Part shown: piece after piece, positions 46,823-60,396 of the stretch
Numbering within the stretch: position 1 is the first letter of the stretch
How the letters are laid out: every line of letters starts with the position of its first letter
Assembly: GCA_026724425.1 (NCBI GenBank)
Contig: JAIUCV010000004.1
Coordinates: 754,001 to 818,000 of the forward strand
From: Erythrophleum ivorense
Taxonomy: Eukaryota; Streptophyta; Magnoliopsida; Fabales; Fabaceae
DNA length: 64,000 nt
Direction of reading: 5' to 3'
Translations under genes and position numbers: made by a program
The notes under the pieces: generated by a model
The model's input: only the letters and a program-made list of their open reading frames with translations
What the model was told of the DNA's origin: nothing
Database searches by the model: none

Positions 46823-47579
46823 TAGTTCAATTCTGAGGCCATGTGATGAACTGCCACTATCAACTAGTTAATTATTTGAGTTATAGTTTGTTGCATGGCA
46901 GATGGTGGCCAAAAGTGTCTCATCATGCACTTGATTTTTATCAACTTGTGCCTGCTCCTTCTGTTCATTTTTGGTTTCACAAATGTTTTCTACTTGTCCA
47001 ACCTTTTTCCAGTGCCTGCATTGTAGGTTCAGCATAGACCAACAGTGTTTCCTTAAATGATTTTGTCTTTCTTCCAATTGGACAATGTTAAAAATTTGAC
47101 AAAGTTAAAATTCATATCTCAAGTTAAAAATATTTTATATAAAAAGATTTTAAATCTTAAAATTATTCTAAAAGACTCTTAAGACAAAAAATTTAACTTG
47201 AAGTTCTAAAGTACAATTCTCTTATATAGTTTAAATTTTTAGTCCTAAGATTTTTAGAATAATTTTAAAATTTAAGATATTTCAATATAAATATTTTTAA
47301 CTTGATGTTTGAACTATAATTTTTCCTAAAAATTTCTTCTTTTTGATTTTGTGTTTTTCCATCTTTGCTGTTGCTAGCTTCCTTTCTTGTTTTAAGTTCT
47401 TCTCACTTCATGCATTTTTTTTCCACTCCAGAACTTGTTTAAGCATTTCATAGATCTTGGCCACAAAAGTTCCTTTTGTGTTAACAGCTTGCAAAGCATT
47501 TACTAGCTCTGAAAGTGATATTTGAGGGGAAAAAATAAACAGAATCTTAACAAGAGAAGATTTTTAACCCAAACTCTCT
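46823..47579. other. AT-rich, no gene seen
   Basis: Short inverted patches (about 47105-47290, TTAAGTTAAAAATATTT-type words on both strands). No coding similarity. Confidence 0.35.
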
Positions 47580-47800
47580 AGAAGACTTACCGTAACCTTC
47601 CACGTAATTTGATAATTAGTAAGCTTTCACCCAGTAACTTGATTTGATTCACGAAGCTTTTCAAGTCAATGAAAATTTCATTTGTAGTTTCTGAATCTTT
47701 TATCTTTAAAGATTCGAATTTTTTGAACAAGTGGAGGACTCGCATCTTCCTTGTTCTCTCACTCCCCCAAAACACCTTGACCTGGTCTTAGGCTTTCTTT
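47580..47800 (-). pseudogene. Copia-type gag (UBN2) fragment
   Basis: The minus-strand frame carries ERTRKMRVLHLFKKFESLK, IKDSETTNEIF and SFVNQIKLLGE. These match the UBN2 gag segment of Copia elements, where a short Arg/Lys-rich start is followed by an acidic turn and VNQ. Only 62 codons remain, and no partner domain or LTR flanks it directly. Confidence 0.7.
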
Positions 47801-48002
47801 GAAATAAAATTATTCTGAGACTACCAACTTCACACTATTTTTACATCTCTTCTCACATAATATTTTATTGCAAAAAGGTTACGTATATAAGTTATTTTAT
47901 AATAAAGCAATGGTGAAGAAGTAGGTGTAAAAAGAGGTACCGGTAAAAAATATCAAATCTCCTTTTGCAATCTCACAAGCCATATTTTTTATGAATACAA
48001 AT

Positions 48003-48949
48003 TGACGTAGGGGGTTATACATGGAAAACTAAACAGGTTTCATAAAAAGAAACTAAACGTTCAAATTGAGTGAAAAAATTATGAATTATTAGTCAATTAC
48101 CTATCAAATAAAAATAAAGAGTACTTATTTATAAGAAAGAAACTTAACCCTAATAAGTTTCTTAGTTAAACCCCAAAAAAAAAATCCTAACAGGTCTCCT
48201 ATCTAAATAAGGAAAAAGTCTCCTAATTAAAAAGGCTTTTTAATTAAACAAGGAAAAAGCTTTCTAATTAAACAAAATTTAATAATAATAAAATTACAAA
48301 TACTATTAAGCTAAGAAGATTATTAATATCCTATTGGAATCAAAATTGATAGTTTTTCTTAGAAATTTGACCCCATGTCATTCCCTTCCACTTTGGAAGA
48401 ACTAAACCTTGAGTTACCATCTACCTATATCTAATTTCAAGAACAAATCTATAGATAGGCTATCTACATGGACTTGATCATCTCGAATACATGGCTTGTC
48501 AATCTTGTTTTTGTTGGCATCAAGGCCTGGAGCATCATGCTGTTTTGCAATTTCTTCAAAGCTTCCTTGTATGCCTAAGTATGAGATCCATTAGTTGCTA
48601 AAAGATCCTTAATGCCACCCATACAATCTTGTATCACAAAACATGAGCTTTTAGTTCCCTAATTACTGTCACAAGAACTGCCACTTGTTATGCCTAAATC
48701 TCTGGCCATTAGAATGGATGGAAGCTAAGCTCTGATACCACCTGATGCAGAGGACTAAGCATGAAGAGCTAAACAAGTTTCATTAAAAAAAAAAAACCTT
48801 GAGTTCAAGCTAAGTGAAAGATTATAAATTATTATTCAATCTAGAAACAAAAAGCACTTATTTATAAGAAATAAATTTTACCCTAATAGGTTTCCTGTCT
48901 AAACAAGGAAAAGTCTCTTAAAATAAACAAGAAAAAAGCTTTCTAACTA
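48003..48949 (-). mobile_element. Miniature LTR retrotransposon
   Basis: Direct repeats at 48003-48274 and 48743-48949 (TGA(C/T)G(T/C)AG, then CTAAACA(G/A)GTTTCAT, CTTATTTATAAGAAA, AAAAGCTTTCTAA) flank an internal segment of only about 470 bp. A primer-binding site (TGGTATCAGAGC on the minus strand, about 48730-48741) abuts the right LTR. The interior on the minus strand has a short gag-like frame with stops (around DCMGGIKDLLATNGSH). The right end runs into an (AAT)n microsatellite, and no TSD was found. It is a TRIM or a heavily deleted element. Confidence 0.7.
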
Positions 48950-49015
48950 TAATAATAATAATAATAATAATAACAATATCATCATTGTCATTATTATTAT
49001 TACTATTATTATTAA
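48950..49015. repeat. (AAT)n/(ATT)n microsatellite
   Basis: Trinucleotide tract between the miniature LTR element and the LINE. It may have replaced the LTR's missing end and TSD. Confidence 0.9.
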
Positions 49016-51312
49016 TGAATGAGCAATGGATGTTAGCTAGTGATTCTAATGAAATCTTTTCTCCAACTAAACAAAAGGGAGGCAGCAAAGTAAATAGAAG
49101 CAAATTTGACACATTTCGAGAATGGATCTATAATTGCAATCTTGTTGACATTGAGTCAGATGGACCTTTTTTCACTTGGAGAGGTCCAAAGTGGCAAGGT
49201 CTAGAGAGAGTCTTCAAAAGACTAAATAGAACTCTTTGTAATGCCCAATGAAGGAGACTTTTCAATGAGGCGTCCATTAAGATGCTTCCCTATTTCAACT
49301 CAAATCCCATTTTGATTAACACTTATAGCACTATTAGTAACTCAAAGTTACACCCTTTCCACTTCAAAGTAGCTTGGATAACCTATAGTCCATTCTCTAA
49401 CTACTTAAGGGCGAATTGGAATAAGTTAAAGGAACCCCATTTAATGCTTTCTAATCTTCAGGAGGTTTTGAAAGTTTGGAATAAAAAGGTCTTTAAGGAT
49501 ATTCATCAAAAGAAGAGGAAACTTCTACAGAGGATAAATAGGATTCAAAAGGTGATTTACCATTAAAGAAACCTTTTTTTGGAGGATCTTGAGATAAAGG
49601 TTTGTGAAGGAGTTAGGTGACATCTTACATGAAGAGGAAATAATATGGTACAAAAAATCTAGAGGTTTATGAATCTTACATTGGGACCAAAACACAAATT
49701 ATTATCACACAAAAACAATTATAAGAAGGAGGAGGAATAGAGTGAACATGTTAAAGAATAATGATGATGTGTGGATCGAGTATGATAGAGGAATTTATGA
49801 AATGTTTGAGCGCTTTTTCAAAACCTTGTTTTATGAGGAGATAAAGGATAGACCTTAGCATGTCATTAATCAAAATTAGGATTACTAATCAAAATTGGGG
49901 GCATATTGACAAGAATATTTTAAGAAGAATTGATTGTAGACCTTCTAATGATGAAATCAAAATGGTTTTCTCCTCTATAGGGGGCTCAAAGCTCTAGGAG
50001 GTGATGGCTTTCCTACTTTTTTCTACCATAATAACTGGGAGGTAGTTAGGGATAGGGCTTGCCATTATCTAATAGCCATTTGGAGTGACCTAAAGAAGAT
50101 TGTTGATATTAATAAGATGTTATTAGATTTTATTCCTAAAGTAGACAAACAGAAGACTGTGGCTCAATTTAGACTGATATCCTTCTATAATGTATTGTAT
50201 AAAGGAGTCACCAAGGTTATTGTGAACAAGTTGAAACCACTAATGGCTAAGATTGTTTCCTTGTACTAGTCAATCTTTGTATTTAGGCGTAATATCCAAG
50301 ACAACATTATTATTGCAAGGAAGATAGATCATTTAATGAGAAAGATGTAGGGCAAGACAAGATTTATGGCCATTAAGGTTGACTTGGAAAAGGCTTATGA
50401 TAGGCTTAATTGGAACTTTGTTAAGATGATTCTTGATGAAATCAGTGTTCCACCTTACTTTACTAAGATGATTTTTCAGTGTATTTCTACTACAAATGCT
50501 TTTATTTTATGAAATGGATTGAAAATAAACCCCTTCAATCCTTCAAGAGGTTTAAGATAAGGAAATCCTTTGTCTTCTTATTTGTTTGTTCTTTGTATAG
50601 ACAAACTCTCTAATATTATTGGGGATGCCACAAATGTAAAAATATGGAAACTTATAGAGAATGGGACATCATGGCACATCAATCTCTCGTCTAATGTTTA
50701 CAGATGATTTGCCTCTTTTTAATAAAGCTAACTTAGAACATCTTGACACTATTATGCATTACTCAAAACTATTTTGCTTTATCTTAGGCTAGAAAATAAG
50801 TGACCACAAAACTTGCATTTATTTTTTTGGCAATGTTAAGGTTCACATGCAAGATAAGATTATTTAAAAAAGTGGATTTTCTAAGGCCACCAATTTGCGT
50901 AGACATTTGGGTTTCTACTTTCACCATGGTAGGAATTGTAGATGGAACTTCCAATTCTTTATTAACAAGTTTTAAAGGAAACTTAGTGGGTGGAAAAGTC
51001 AATCGTCTTTCATTTTCATTTGCAGGAAGATTGACCATTGTGCAATTTGTTACATTTGCGTTACACATTTTTCACATGCAACATAACAATATTCCCTCTT
51101 TGATTTGCATTGTGATTGAAAAAATGCAAAAGAACTTCATTTGGGCTTTATGAATAATCTCAAAAAGTACCATGCCATAGGATGGGACCAGCTTTGCTTG
51201 CTAAAAGAGTTAAGAGGTTTCAACTTAAGATCTTTCAAAACAATCAATAATACACTTATACACAAAGTTAGATGGAATCTCATTAGTAAGCCTTATAATC
51301 TATGCTTTAAGG
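49016..51312 (+). pseudogene. LINE (L1-type) 5' half: endonuclease end and reverse transcriptase
   Basis: Plant L1-type LINEs copy their RNA by target-primed reverse transcription. The end of the endonuclease domain (DGPFFTWRG at about 49160) is followed by a linker (49282-49566, VWNKKVFKDIHQKKRKLL). The RT starts near 49990 (GGDGFPTFFYH). It includes IPKVDKQKT, KVDLEKAYDRLNW (about 50376-50415), PSRGLR and SYLFVLCIDKLS. The catalytic FTDDLPLF (about 50697) lies in another frame than the preceding block. After it come SFAGRLTIVQFV and MQKNFIWAL (about 51010-51150). Stops are frequent. The element is cut at 51312 and resumes at 59078 in the same orientation. Confidence 0.88.
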
Positions 51313-54300
51313 TCTAAATAAAAAAAAAATTCTAGTTGTAGTTTCCAAATCATGAGTAATCCATTTGTAGCAATTGGTTTAGCTGTGGTCTTTAGAAACC
51401 TAGTTACCCTTTAGTTTAGTTGTGTTTTTTCAACCATAGTTTAACTGTGGTTTAAATCATTGCCAAATTAAATTCCTTTAAAAGATCTAGGCAGCTTATA
51501 TATCCATTTTCCATGCCTGCATATCATCTATGTAATCCATTCAAAAACAAGCTTCCTCTATGCACATTATATATCCATTCATTCCCTTATGCATTCACAA
51601 TTCATCTAACATGCCATATAGATTTAAGAGCTTAAGGAAAGGTTTCAAATTTCCATTGAATAAGAAGAGTAACATACAAGATATGGCAGTAGTTGCCTAT
51701 TAAAAGCCAATAATATTTTTTACTACAAATAATGGCAGAAAATTTGAATATTAGACCTTCTACAAACTACTCAAATCCCTTATTGCTTAACCACATTTAT
51801 TGGCTTACAAAGCTGATAATCTTAACATTACAGAAAAGAAAAAGCCCATTATGCTTGGAGCCTATTCTGTGTCACTCACTTACAGCTAAATCATTCTTGC
51901 TTATTATACTTATATAGCTGAATCATCCTCTTCCAATATAGAATTGTATTCACATTAACCATTAGCAAAATCAATCTTGCCCATTTCTAATGAACCAATG
52001 CAATAATGTTTGTAAATTATACAACTTATTGCATAAAATAAGAAAGAAAAACCAATTCAATAACAACTTTGGTGGCATTATTAGCAATTCAATATTGAAA
52101 TTTAACCAAACAACCTAACTCAACCATGATTGTCCTTCACAAAAAATTGAAAGAATTTAACCAATTTAGTTCTAAACATGCATTGCAATAATTATGCCTT
52201 TTAGCTAATCTATCATACATGGATCAAATGAAAAGAATGACAAGAAACTATCATTAAGAATCACTAGGATATACATAAAGCAAGTAAAAAATAACAAGGC
52301 CGAGCAAAGACCAAAAAGCATCAAGGTCAAAGGTAAGCAACAAATACCAGCACACATGTGTTAGACCTTGCTTTTCCAATTGCCATAATTGTGTCATCAT
52401 ATCTAACCATTACCTTGGAAAACAAACTCATTATTGTTGATAGATTATCCCATTTCACATTACTCCTTTGATTTTGCATTTGTAAGTTGAATCTTGTAAC
52501 AAAAAAAAAAAAGAAAAACAAAGAGAGATATCGACAAAGAGAAAGGCAAAAGGAAAATGAAGCAATAACACTTCTCAATTTTTTGAATACAAGAGAGCTC
52601 TTTCTTTGACCTACATTGGAGTAAGCAAAACAACACTTAGAACGAATTATTTGCATTGAGAAATTACTTGTTCTTCTTATCTTTGTAAAAAAAACCAATT
52701 AAACATATCCACAAAATTACAATGAAAGGCCATTACGATATTCATTTGTTGTAACTTCTAAAGGAGCTAAAATATGTTAAATTGAAGAGGACTTGATTAA
52801 TCAATATACATATCATACTTGCGAAGCATTAATGCTATATATGTGGAGTTTATTTGTAAAAACTTGAGTATTTATATATATTTATGAAAATTAATTGATA
52901 GGAATGTTAAGATAGAGGCATAGGTTTGATGGCAGCCAAGGATCATTCTCCCTTTAATGTCTCAGGTTTGAGTCTCTAAAGGCCTACTGCTTGAAATTTT
53001 TTCTTCTTTCAAATCACTTATTCTGTTTTATCGAAAACACTCCCCATTAGTGCAATAATAAAGCTAGGGATTTGGCCATTTCCTTTCCCCCTTTTCAACT
53101 ACATGCCTATCATACCTAACCATCTTTTCAGTCAGAAAACAATAAAGAGAATAGCCTAAACCATTAGCTTTTATCTCCATTCTTTTCGTTGTAACTAGTT
53201 TCCTTTCCTTGCTTTTGCTTATGTGTGATATTTTACTATAGTAACCATGCCCTTCTATTACATCTCGGCTGCCATTCCTTTCATCCAAAGGCATTTTTGC
53301 TCAGGTCTATAAATCTCAGCTTCTTAGTGGCTATATATTTTTTCAATATTCCTTATTGTTTTGGTGCATTATTTTGTTCTTCCTTCATTTGTGAAACTGG
53401 TTTGCCTTTTTTTTTCCTTCTCCTTTGATATGGTTCTTGACCATAACAAGGATGATTGGTGCTGAAGTGTGCTGCTTCATGGTTGTGGCTTTTATGGATG
53501 GGGAACCAAGAGAGCGAAGGACGTGCGTAAGAGTACACTTTACTTCATTTCTTTTCTATCCTCTTTTGAATTTTAGTATGGCTTAGTTGGGATAGGCAAA
53601 CCATGGATACTAAAGGAGGTATGTGGCAAAAATTTTAGCATTACAACTTTCCATTTTAACCCCTTAATGTTAGAAACCTTAACACTATATTCATGGTGGT
53701 TTTGGGGTATCATGAAGTTCTCTGTTTTCAATTGAGATTCAAATGAATTCCATAAGCTTGAAAACCTATAAAATAAGGCTTTTAGAACTATAGGATTAAT
53801 AGAAAGTGTGGTTAATTTCTTGAATGATGGGTGAGATTAGTATTAAGCCACATTTATGGTATATCTTGCTTTTGCCCATTTTCATTTATTTTTTTATGTT
53901 TTAGGCTTCCAAAATTATTGGAAAATTTTTATTGTTAAGTAAAGAGAATTTAAGAATTTCAAGTTGGGCATTTTTCAAGGAATACATTACCTTTTGAGAA
54001 AATTTTTACTTTCTCAAGATAAACTCTTAAGAATGATAATTGATCAAGTTTCGAAGCTAAGGAAGGAAAATTCATGATTTAAGCATATATGGGTTAGAAG
54101 TGGTTAGAAGAAATGGATAAAATATAGAATATTGAAATTGTAACTCAGATGAATAGATTTGTATTGGTGTCATGAAGAAGACATAATCAATTACTATATC
54201 TTGATAAACTTGTTAAGAATAGTAGTCGGGGAAACATGGTGCATTTCATGATTAGATGTTGAAGCCACTTAAATACTAAGATTTTGTGAACTAATGATAT

Positions 54301-57300
54301 AGGATATTCAGATGAATTAGTTACAGCTAATGAATTAGCAGAGAATACAATAGAGAACTTCTCTATTCATCTTAAAAGGTAAGTCAATATTGTCGATTAT
54401 ATGCCATATGCATATATATATATATATATATATACCATACAAGTTTTTTTCAAAGCTTGTGATTAAACACTTCTAAATTAACTATATTTATTTTACTATT
54501 TGTATTTTGGATTATTTTATCATATGACTATTTATTTAAGTATTTCTAATCTTTAGGAATTTACACTAATGTTGGACATCACCTCTTTTTGATTGGGGGA
54601 AACTTTAATTCAACTTTCTCGATTGCTTTGTGAATTGAAATATTTAATGAGACACATTATTACACATTTTGATGACATGTATGCATAACTAAGAGTTTTG
54701 AATAATTTTGAGTGTGTATTTATGAGATGGTCCTTGTGGGAGCTATCTATTTCGGGACCTATAGCTAACTACAGTAGTGGTTAGCCACGATACACTGTGA
54801 TATGTACCTCAACTAGCAGGGATGTCGCTAGTTTTATGTGGTTGGCCATTATACATGGATCTGTTTGATTTTCACTAGCTAATTGCTCAGCATTTGTGTT
54901 ACCTAACCTCACAAGCTATGCGCTTTGCATCTGATTTGGTATAGATTGGATGCTCTTATTGTATTTGATGAATGATTTTGTTAGAAGAATTCATTAATCA
55001 ACATTTTAGAAGTTTCAATGGTTGGATTACTGTTTTGAATAGAACTTTAATGTGAAATTGTTTTTATGCCTTATAGTTATCTTTATTTGCTCACTGAGCG
55101 TTTGACTTACCCCTTTTATTTTTAATATCTTTTTAAGATAGTAGAATTAAACCTGACCCTTCTTCAATGGCTTAGAAGCAGTAGCACTTTTTTGTTTTGG
55201 TGAGCCTTACATAAATTTTGTGAAGGCATATTTTGGTTGTCAAAATGTATTTTGGTTCCATTCTTTAGTATGTGTGTAGCTCTATTAAATCACAAATAGG
55301 ATTCCCCAACCTTAGAAATTAATGTATACTGGATTGTGTTAAGAGTTGAACTCTCTTTTGATTGAATTGTATTACTGGGCTAATTGTAAGAATTTCAGGA
55401 GGTCCAAATTTTAGAGGAAACTCTGTCAAAATTTTTACAAAGATCATATGTAATTAAGTATGTTTAATGCAAGCATGATTTATAGTTGTTTTAATGGGTT
55501 CTATTATCTAGTATTGAAATATTAAGGCTTCTCAATAAATTTTGGTTAGGATTATAGTTTAAATAAGGCTTATAGAGGAGAGATTGTTTATCTTTTGTGT
55601 CAGTTACACTTTTGGCTTTAAGGTGTGATATTATGTGTTATAATATTAACATAATTTAATTGGGACACTAAAAAGTATCATCATTCCATAAAGAAAATAA
55701 AAATATATTCAATTATAAATATTAGCTAAATAGATTTAACATAATTTAAAACTTCTTATCTTTTAATTGGCATGACTTAGACTAATAAATTTGCAAGTTA
55801 GAATATGTGGTTTTATTAGTAAAAACTAAAAAAGGGTAAAGTATTATAGACTTCCTCTTGCTTAAAACCCATATGCTGAACATTATTTTTCGGGGTGTAA
55901 ATTTGATCTCAATTCACGATTGTACTTGTTGCTTTCTTTTTTAAAACGTATATGCAAATATACGTATCATAACAGTAATAAAGTGATGAATAGAGTATCG
56001 TTCTCACAAGAATTTGTCACAAAGTTAATTGCTAAGTATTAAAATTGTGCACCTTAATCTAAATCAAGCTAACAATAAAAGGTGATATGAAATTAAACTA
56101 AACTAAAGATATAAAATAAAAAAATAAAAAAAATAAATCAGAGACACCATTCTAGATGAAATTGGAAAGCAAAAAAATTTGGAATTTTGATTTCCCCTAG
56201 CATTTCATATGAACTAATTGCCTCTCCTTATCTTGTTCTTAATGTCATTAATAGCCTAAGACTCTATTTTACTTATAAGTATCTTTTGAATTATATATAA
56301 GCATTCCCTAATCAATCCATAATTCCTTATGCAATTAATTTAGAGGCTTAATCAAGAATATATCCTAATATGGCTATGTGAGGCTGGTAGGTATATTCCT
56401 ATCTTACAAGCGAATCAATCCATTCAATATTGCAAATTTTATAAACCCACACTACACAAGCTATGGTCGAGTCCTAAAATTCTTTTTTCAAGTTCATTTA
56501 GATTACTCAAATCATCTAATAGTTTCCACACACTTAGAAGCATGAAGCACAAGGATTGAGCAATTAAATCATACCATTAATTGTAAATAAAGAAAGTAAA
56601 TACAAAATATTACAAGTTAGAGTTCATCATAATCCAAAATCAACAAGTTTAGTTCATAACTACAAGAAATAGTAACATTAAGAACAAAACATAAATCAAA
56701 TGGGCAAAGAAATACAAAGAAAAACTAAATTAATCGATGAATCTTCCTCAAATCCAAGCTTTTTCCATGGCATTTGAAGCTCCGAACCCTTCTTTCTTTT
56801 CCCTAAAACCTTCAAAATGGCAGCCTCACTCGAAGAAGTGATGAAAACCTTTTAAAATCCTAAAAAATGCAACTAAAAAATGGTGTGTTTTGCATTTTTT
56901 GAACTGCGTCGCGGCGACTATCAAAAAAATTGTGACGCAAATGAATTTTTTTACTGTAGCGGTGAAAAGCACTATGACACAAAATTTTACGTCGTGGCTC
57001 ATTTTGCTTATGTTTTTCAATGCACCGCAGTGCTTAAATTTATCATCGCAATGCTGCATTTTTTTAGCAGTGGTTTTGAACGCCATCTTTTGCTCTTTTG
57101 TCTTTTCTTCTTTTTTTTTTCTTTTTTTTTCTTTTTCTTTTTGATCCTTTTTCAACAAATCTTCTTAATGTTTGTTGCTTTGCATGCCAATACTTCTAAA
57201 CTTGTTTTTTTATAATTGTAATCCTACAAAAACATAAAATTTATCTAATTGATATTTATAATCTACTAATAAAAGTTAAACAATTTAACGACTTAAAAAT

Positions 57301-59077
57301 TTAGATAAAAACATAAAATATTATTTATACTTAACTAATACAAAAAATTAACTTAAAATCAAAGAAATAAAATCAAAACTTACTCAATATTAACTTGGTT
57401 AAAATTTGTTAATTTTATATATAAAAAATATAAAATAAGTTCAATATTTATATAATAAGTGCCTTAAAATATTAAAAAAATCATGATAATTTAAAATCTT
57501 ATTAATACTCAAAACAAATATCATGATATTCTAGTGATTGTACACAAGTAATGCCTTTTAGATTCTGCAAATAAAGAAATAATATGATTTTTTACTTTCT
57601 TGTACTAATAAAGTATAAAAAGTACATGATTTGGCACCTCGCATTATATATGTATAATAGATCAGAATAAAATAAAAATAAAAAAGCTAGTTAATTATAT
57701 GAAACAATGGTTCAATGTTTCAATTATTTAAACATATAGAGCACTGATATTTTTTTAACCTTTCATGGTCATATTTTAACCACAAAATCCTTACTCTAAT
57801 GGCCTTAAAATAAATTGCAAGTGTACAAATTAAGAACACACATCAGAGAACATTTGTATATGAAAGACACGGATTCTGACCTATAGAGAATATTTGATAA
57901 CAACTAAGATTATTGCTTGCATTGTGCAGAACCAACATTTATTTCAAAGAAAATTATAAAATCAAATTTTAACAACAACATGGGATGGCATAAACAAAAT
58001 AACACCACCCCTGCATGGAAGATAAACCATAGCCAACCTTGTCATTCTCGCCATCTTCAGAGGCTTTCTTTATTTTTAGACTGCTAATGTATACCCCTAT
58101 CTCCAACTTCTATAACATAAAAAGCCAACATTGAACCACATACACACACTAAGAAGAAAGAAATATTATGTATGATCTATGAAGAGAACCACATATACAC
58201 ACCAGGGGGAAGGCGGCGATAGATTTGGTTCTTTGTGCATTGCGCTCCAAGCAAGACTATAGCTATTTAGAGTCTAAGAGACTGACGGATGGCCAAGTTG
58301 TTGGAGGAGGCTAGTGTAATGATACATGGATCGACCGTAATGTGAAGATAAGGGTGTGAAAGGAATGAGAGGTGATGTGGCAAAAGTGGTTAGAAAGAGT
58401 GAGAGGATGAGCCTACACGTAAGAGGTATGGGGTTATTGAGAGATTATAAAGAGGGAATGGATAAAGCAATGTGTGTGTGATGTATTGAGTGATCTCTTT
58501 CCCCTGTAATTTCTTCCCTCTCCTTATGACTTCTTCTTTTTCCTCTAAGTTTCTTTTTTGACTTTCTAATCTTCCTTTTGTGGTTGAGTTGTATCTAGAT
58601 TCAGTAATACCAATTGTTGCAATCAAGAGTTTATCAATAAAACATATCATTCAGTGATAGTTTCTTGTTTCCTTATGCCTTGTGACATGTTATTTTGTAG
58701 GAGTGCATAATCGCTGGTTGGTGTCGTCTATCATGGATGGTTCCTTTTCTCCAACAAATAGTAATTTAGGATGGCGATTGGGTTAGCGGGTCACGACTGA
58801 AGTTTGAAAATTTAAGGGTAGGGTGTCACAGTTGAAGTTTGTAAATGGCAAGGGCTAGGGCATTTCTTTGAGTAGGTTGTTGCGTTTGAAGTTTGAAAAT
58901 GGTAGGGGCTAGGCATTTTTTAATATGGTTTAATAGCAATTTAACCCAAACTGTGGTTAAACTGCAACGTCTTAATTGCAATTTTTTAAAACCACGATTA
59001 AGCCAATGAGATTTACCCACATCTTACCTAAAATCATGGTCAAACCACTACAGTGAATGACTAGTTTTTTAGTTGTG
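51313..59077. mobile_element. 7.8 kb insertion within the LINE, possibly CACTA-like, composite
   Basis: This block interrupts the LINE. AGG lies on both sides (51310-51312 and 59078-59080), consistent with the 3 bp TSD of CACTA elements, and removing the block with one AGG leaves the LINE frame continuous. The right end read in reverse starts CACAACTAAAAAACTAG; the left end starts TCTAAATAAAAA...CTAG and lacks the expected CAC. Both ends carry GTTTAACTGTGGTTT-like subterminal words. No transposase was found. A block at 55890-57150, ending in a CG-rich GCGTCGCGGCGAC patch, looks like a separate repeat inside it. Confidence 0.55.
52920..53030 (+). mobile_element. Possible decayed tRNA-derived SINE
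   Basis: TGGCAGCCAAGG (box A-like, about 52930) and GGTTTGAGTCT (box B with C-to-T changes, about 52967) occur at tRNA-like spacing. The 3' end and a TSD were not resolved, so this is tentative. Confidence 0.3.
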
Positions 59078-60300
59078 AGGGCAAATATATGAACGGTGTT
59101 AACCTCTTAAGGAAGTGTATAGCCAAGCCAAGTGATTTTGCACTTTGGAAGAAACTAGCTTCATTATGGCTGAAAGTGGCAAGTAACGTTTCCTGGGATG
59201 CTTGTAATAGAAATATTGTTCGATTTTGGGAAGATGAATGGATCAATGACTAGGGTTGCTTAACAAGCAACTAAGTTTGCCTTTGCCAGTCGAAGATAGC
59301 AATGTGCTAGTCAAAGATATGGTTAGTTTGAATGGTGAATGGGATGTTGCTCGTTTAGAAAATCTTTTACCCCTCGAAGCCATTTTGAAAATTAAAGTGA
59401 GCTTACCTTTAGGAAAAAAATGATAGAAATGATACCTTTAGGTGGTAACTTAAAGCAGATGGGATATACTCTATTGCATCTATGTATAGTGCTTGAGTGG
59501 TTTCAACTATAGTTTTGCAAATAAGGTCTGAGGACATATTTGGAGATGTAAAAGACCATGTGGCGTGCAAACTTTTATATGGCAAGCTACATGTGGAAAG
59601 CTTCTTATGAGTTCTCGTCGCTGTAAGTAAATAGGTGGGTCCCTTTTATGTCACAGATGCCTCCTTGTTTAAGAAGATACCATGCATGTGTTACCTGACT
59701 GTCAAATGGCTTTTAATATCTGGACTAGGTTGATTCACTCAAGAGATGCAGCAACCTTTTATACCCTTCAGTGTCATGACTGGTTCTATAGTAACCTTTC
59801 CCATTCTCTCGATGGGTCTTGTATAAACAAGTGGGTGACATTTTTGGTGTCACTTGCTAGTTCCTATGGCAATATAGGAACAAGTCTTTGTTTAATCATG
59901 ATTTTAGTTATCCCGAGACCACTTTGATGCCAATTATGCATTATGTTGATGAAATAATGAGCACAACTGATTGTGGCTTTAAAGGGAGACTTAAACAGGT
60001 TGAAGTAGGGTGGTCATTTCCTTCACTTGGATGGGCAAAGTTGGACATTAATAGTGTTGGTAAGTGACAACGAGGTAGAGCAGGATGTGGTGGAGGTTTT
60101 GCTAATAATTTAAGTATTTGCACTTTAGTTAAGGTTGAGTTATGGGGAGTTCTCTTAGCTCTTAAGTTGATTAAGAGGTTAGGATTAAATAAAATTATTA
60201 TAGAGAATGAGTCATAGGTGGTGGTGTCAATGTTGAAGCATTTATAGAAATTAAGAAGCTCTAGAAGAGACTTTCTTCATCGTATCTATTTAAATATGGA
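59078..60300 (+). pseudogene. LINE 3' half: zf-RVT and RNase H
   Basis: This is the missing C-terminal part of the LINE at 49016-51312. It reads KYMNGVNLLRKC, LWKKLASLWLK and NRNIVRFWEDEWIND, the region between RT and zinc finger, then the zf-RVT (59520-59740) with THVLxDC-like MHVLPDCQMAFNIWTRLI. The RNase H domain (60038-60230) follows with KLDIN and VELWGVLLALKLIKRLG, and loses its frame at IENES. Stops lie throughout. Orientation, domain order and sequence continuity all agree with one element split by insertion. Confidence 0.85.
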
Positions 60301-60373
60301 TCAAAATTGGAACCTGTAGATGAGACTTTCTTCATCGTATCTACTTAAATATGGATCAAAATTAGAACCCGTA
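60266..60373 (+). repeat. 54 bp tandem duplication
   Basis: Two units carrying GAGACTTTCTTCATCGTATC and TATGGATCAAAATT(G/A)GAACC follow each other (60266-60319, 60320-60373), about 95% alike. They overlap the last part of the LINE remnant. Confidence 0.9.
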
Positions 60374-60396
60374 GATTTAGCACTACTACTACTACA

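Noticed and set aside
56880..57215. 111-codon plus-strand ORF with a Phe-rich end
   Set aside because: It runs through a poly-T tract, and the reverse strand gives a Lys-rich frame of the same length. Both are composition artefacts.
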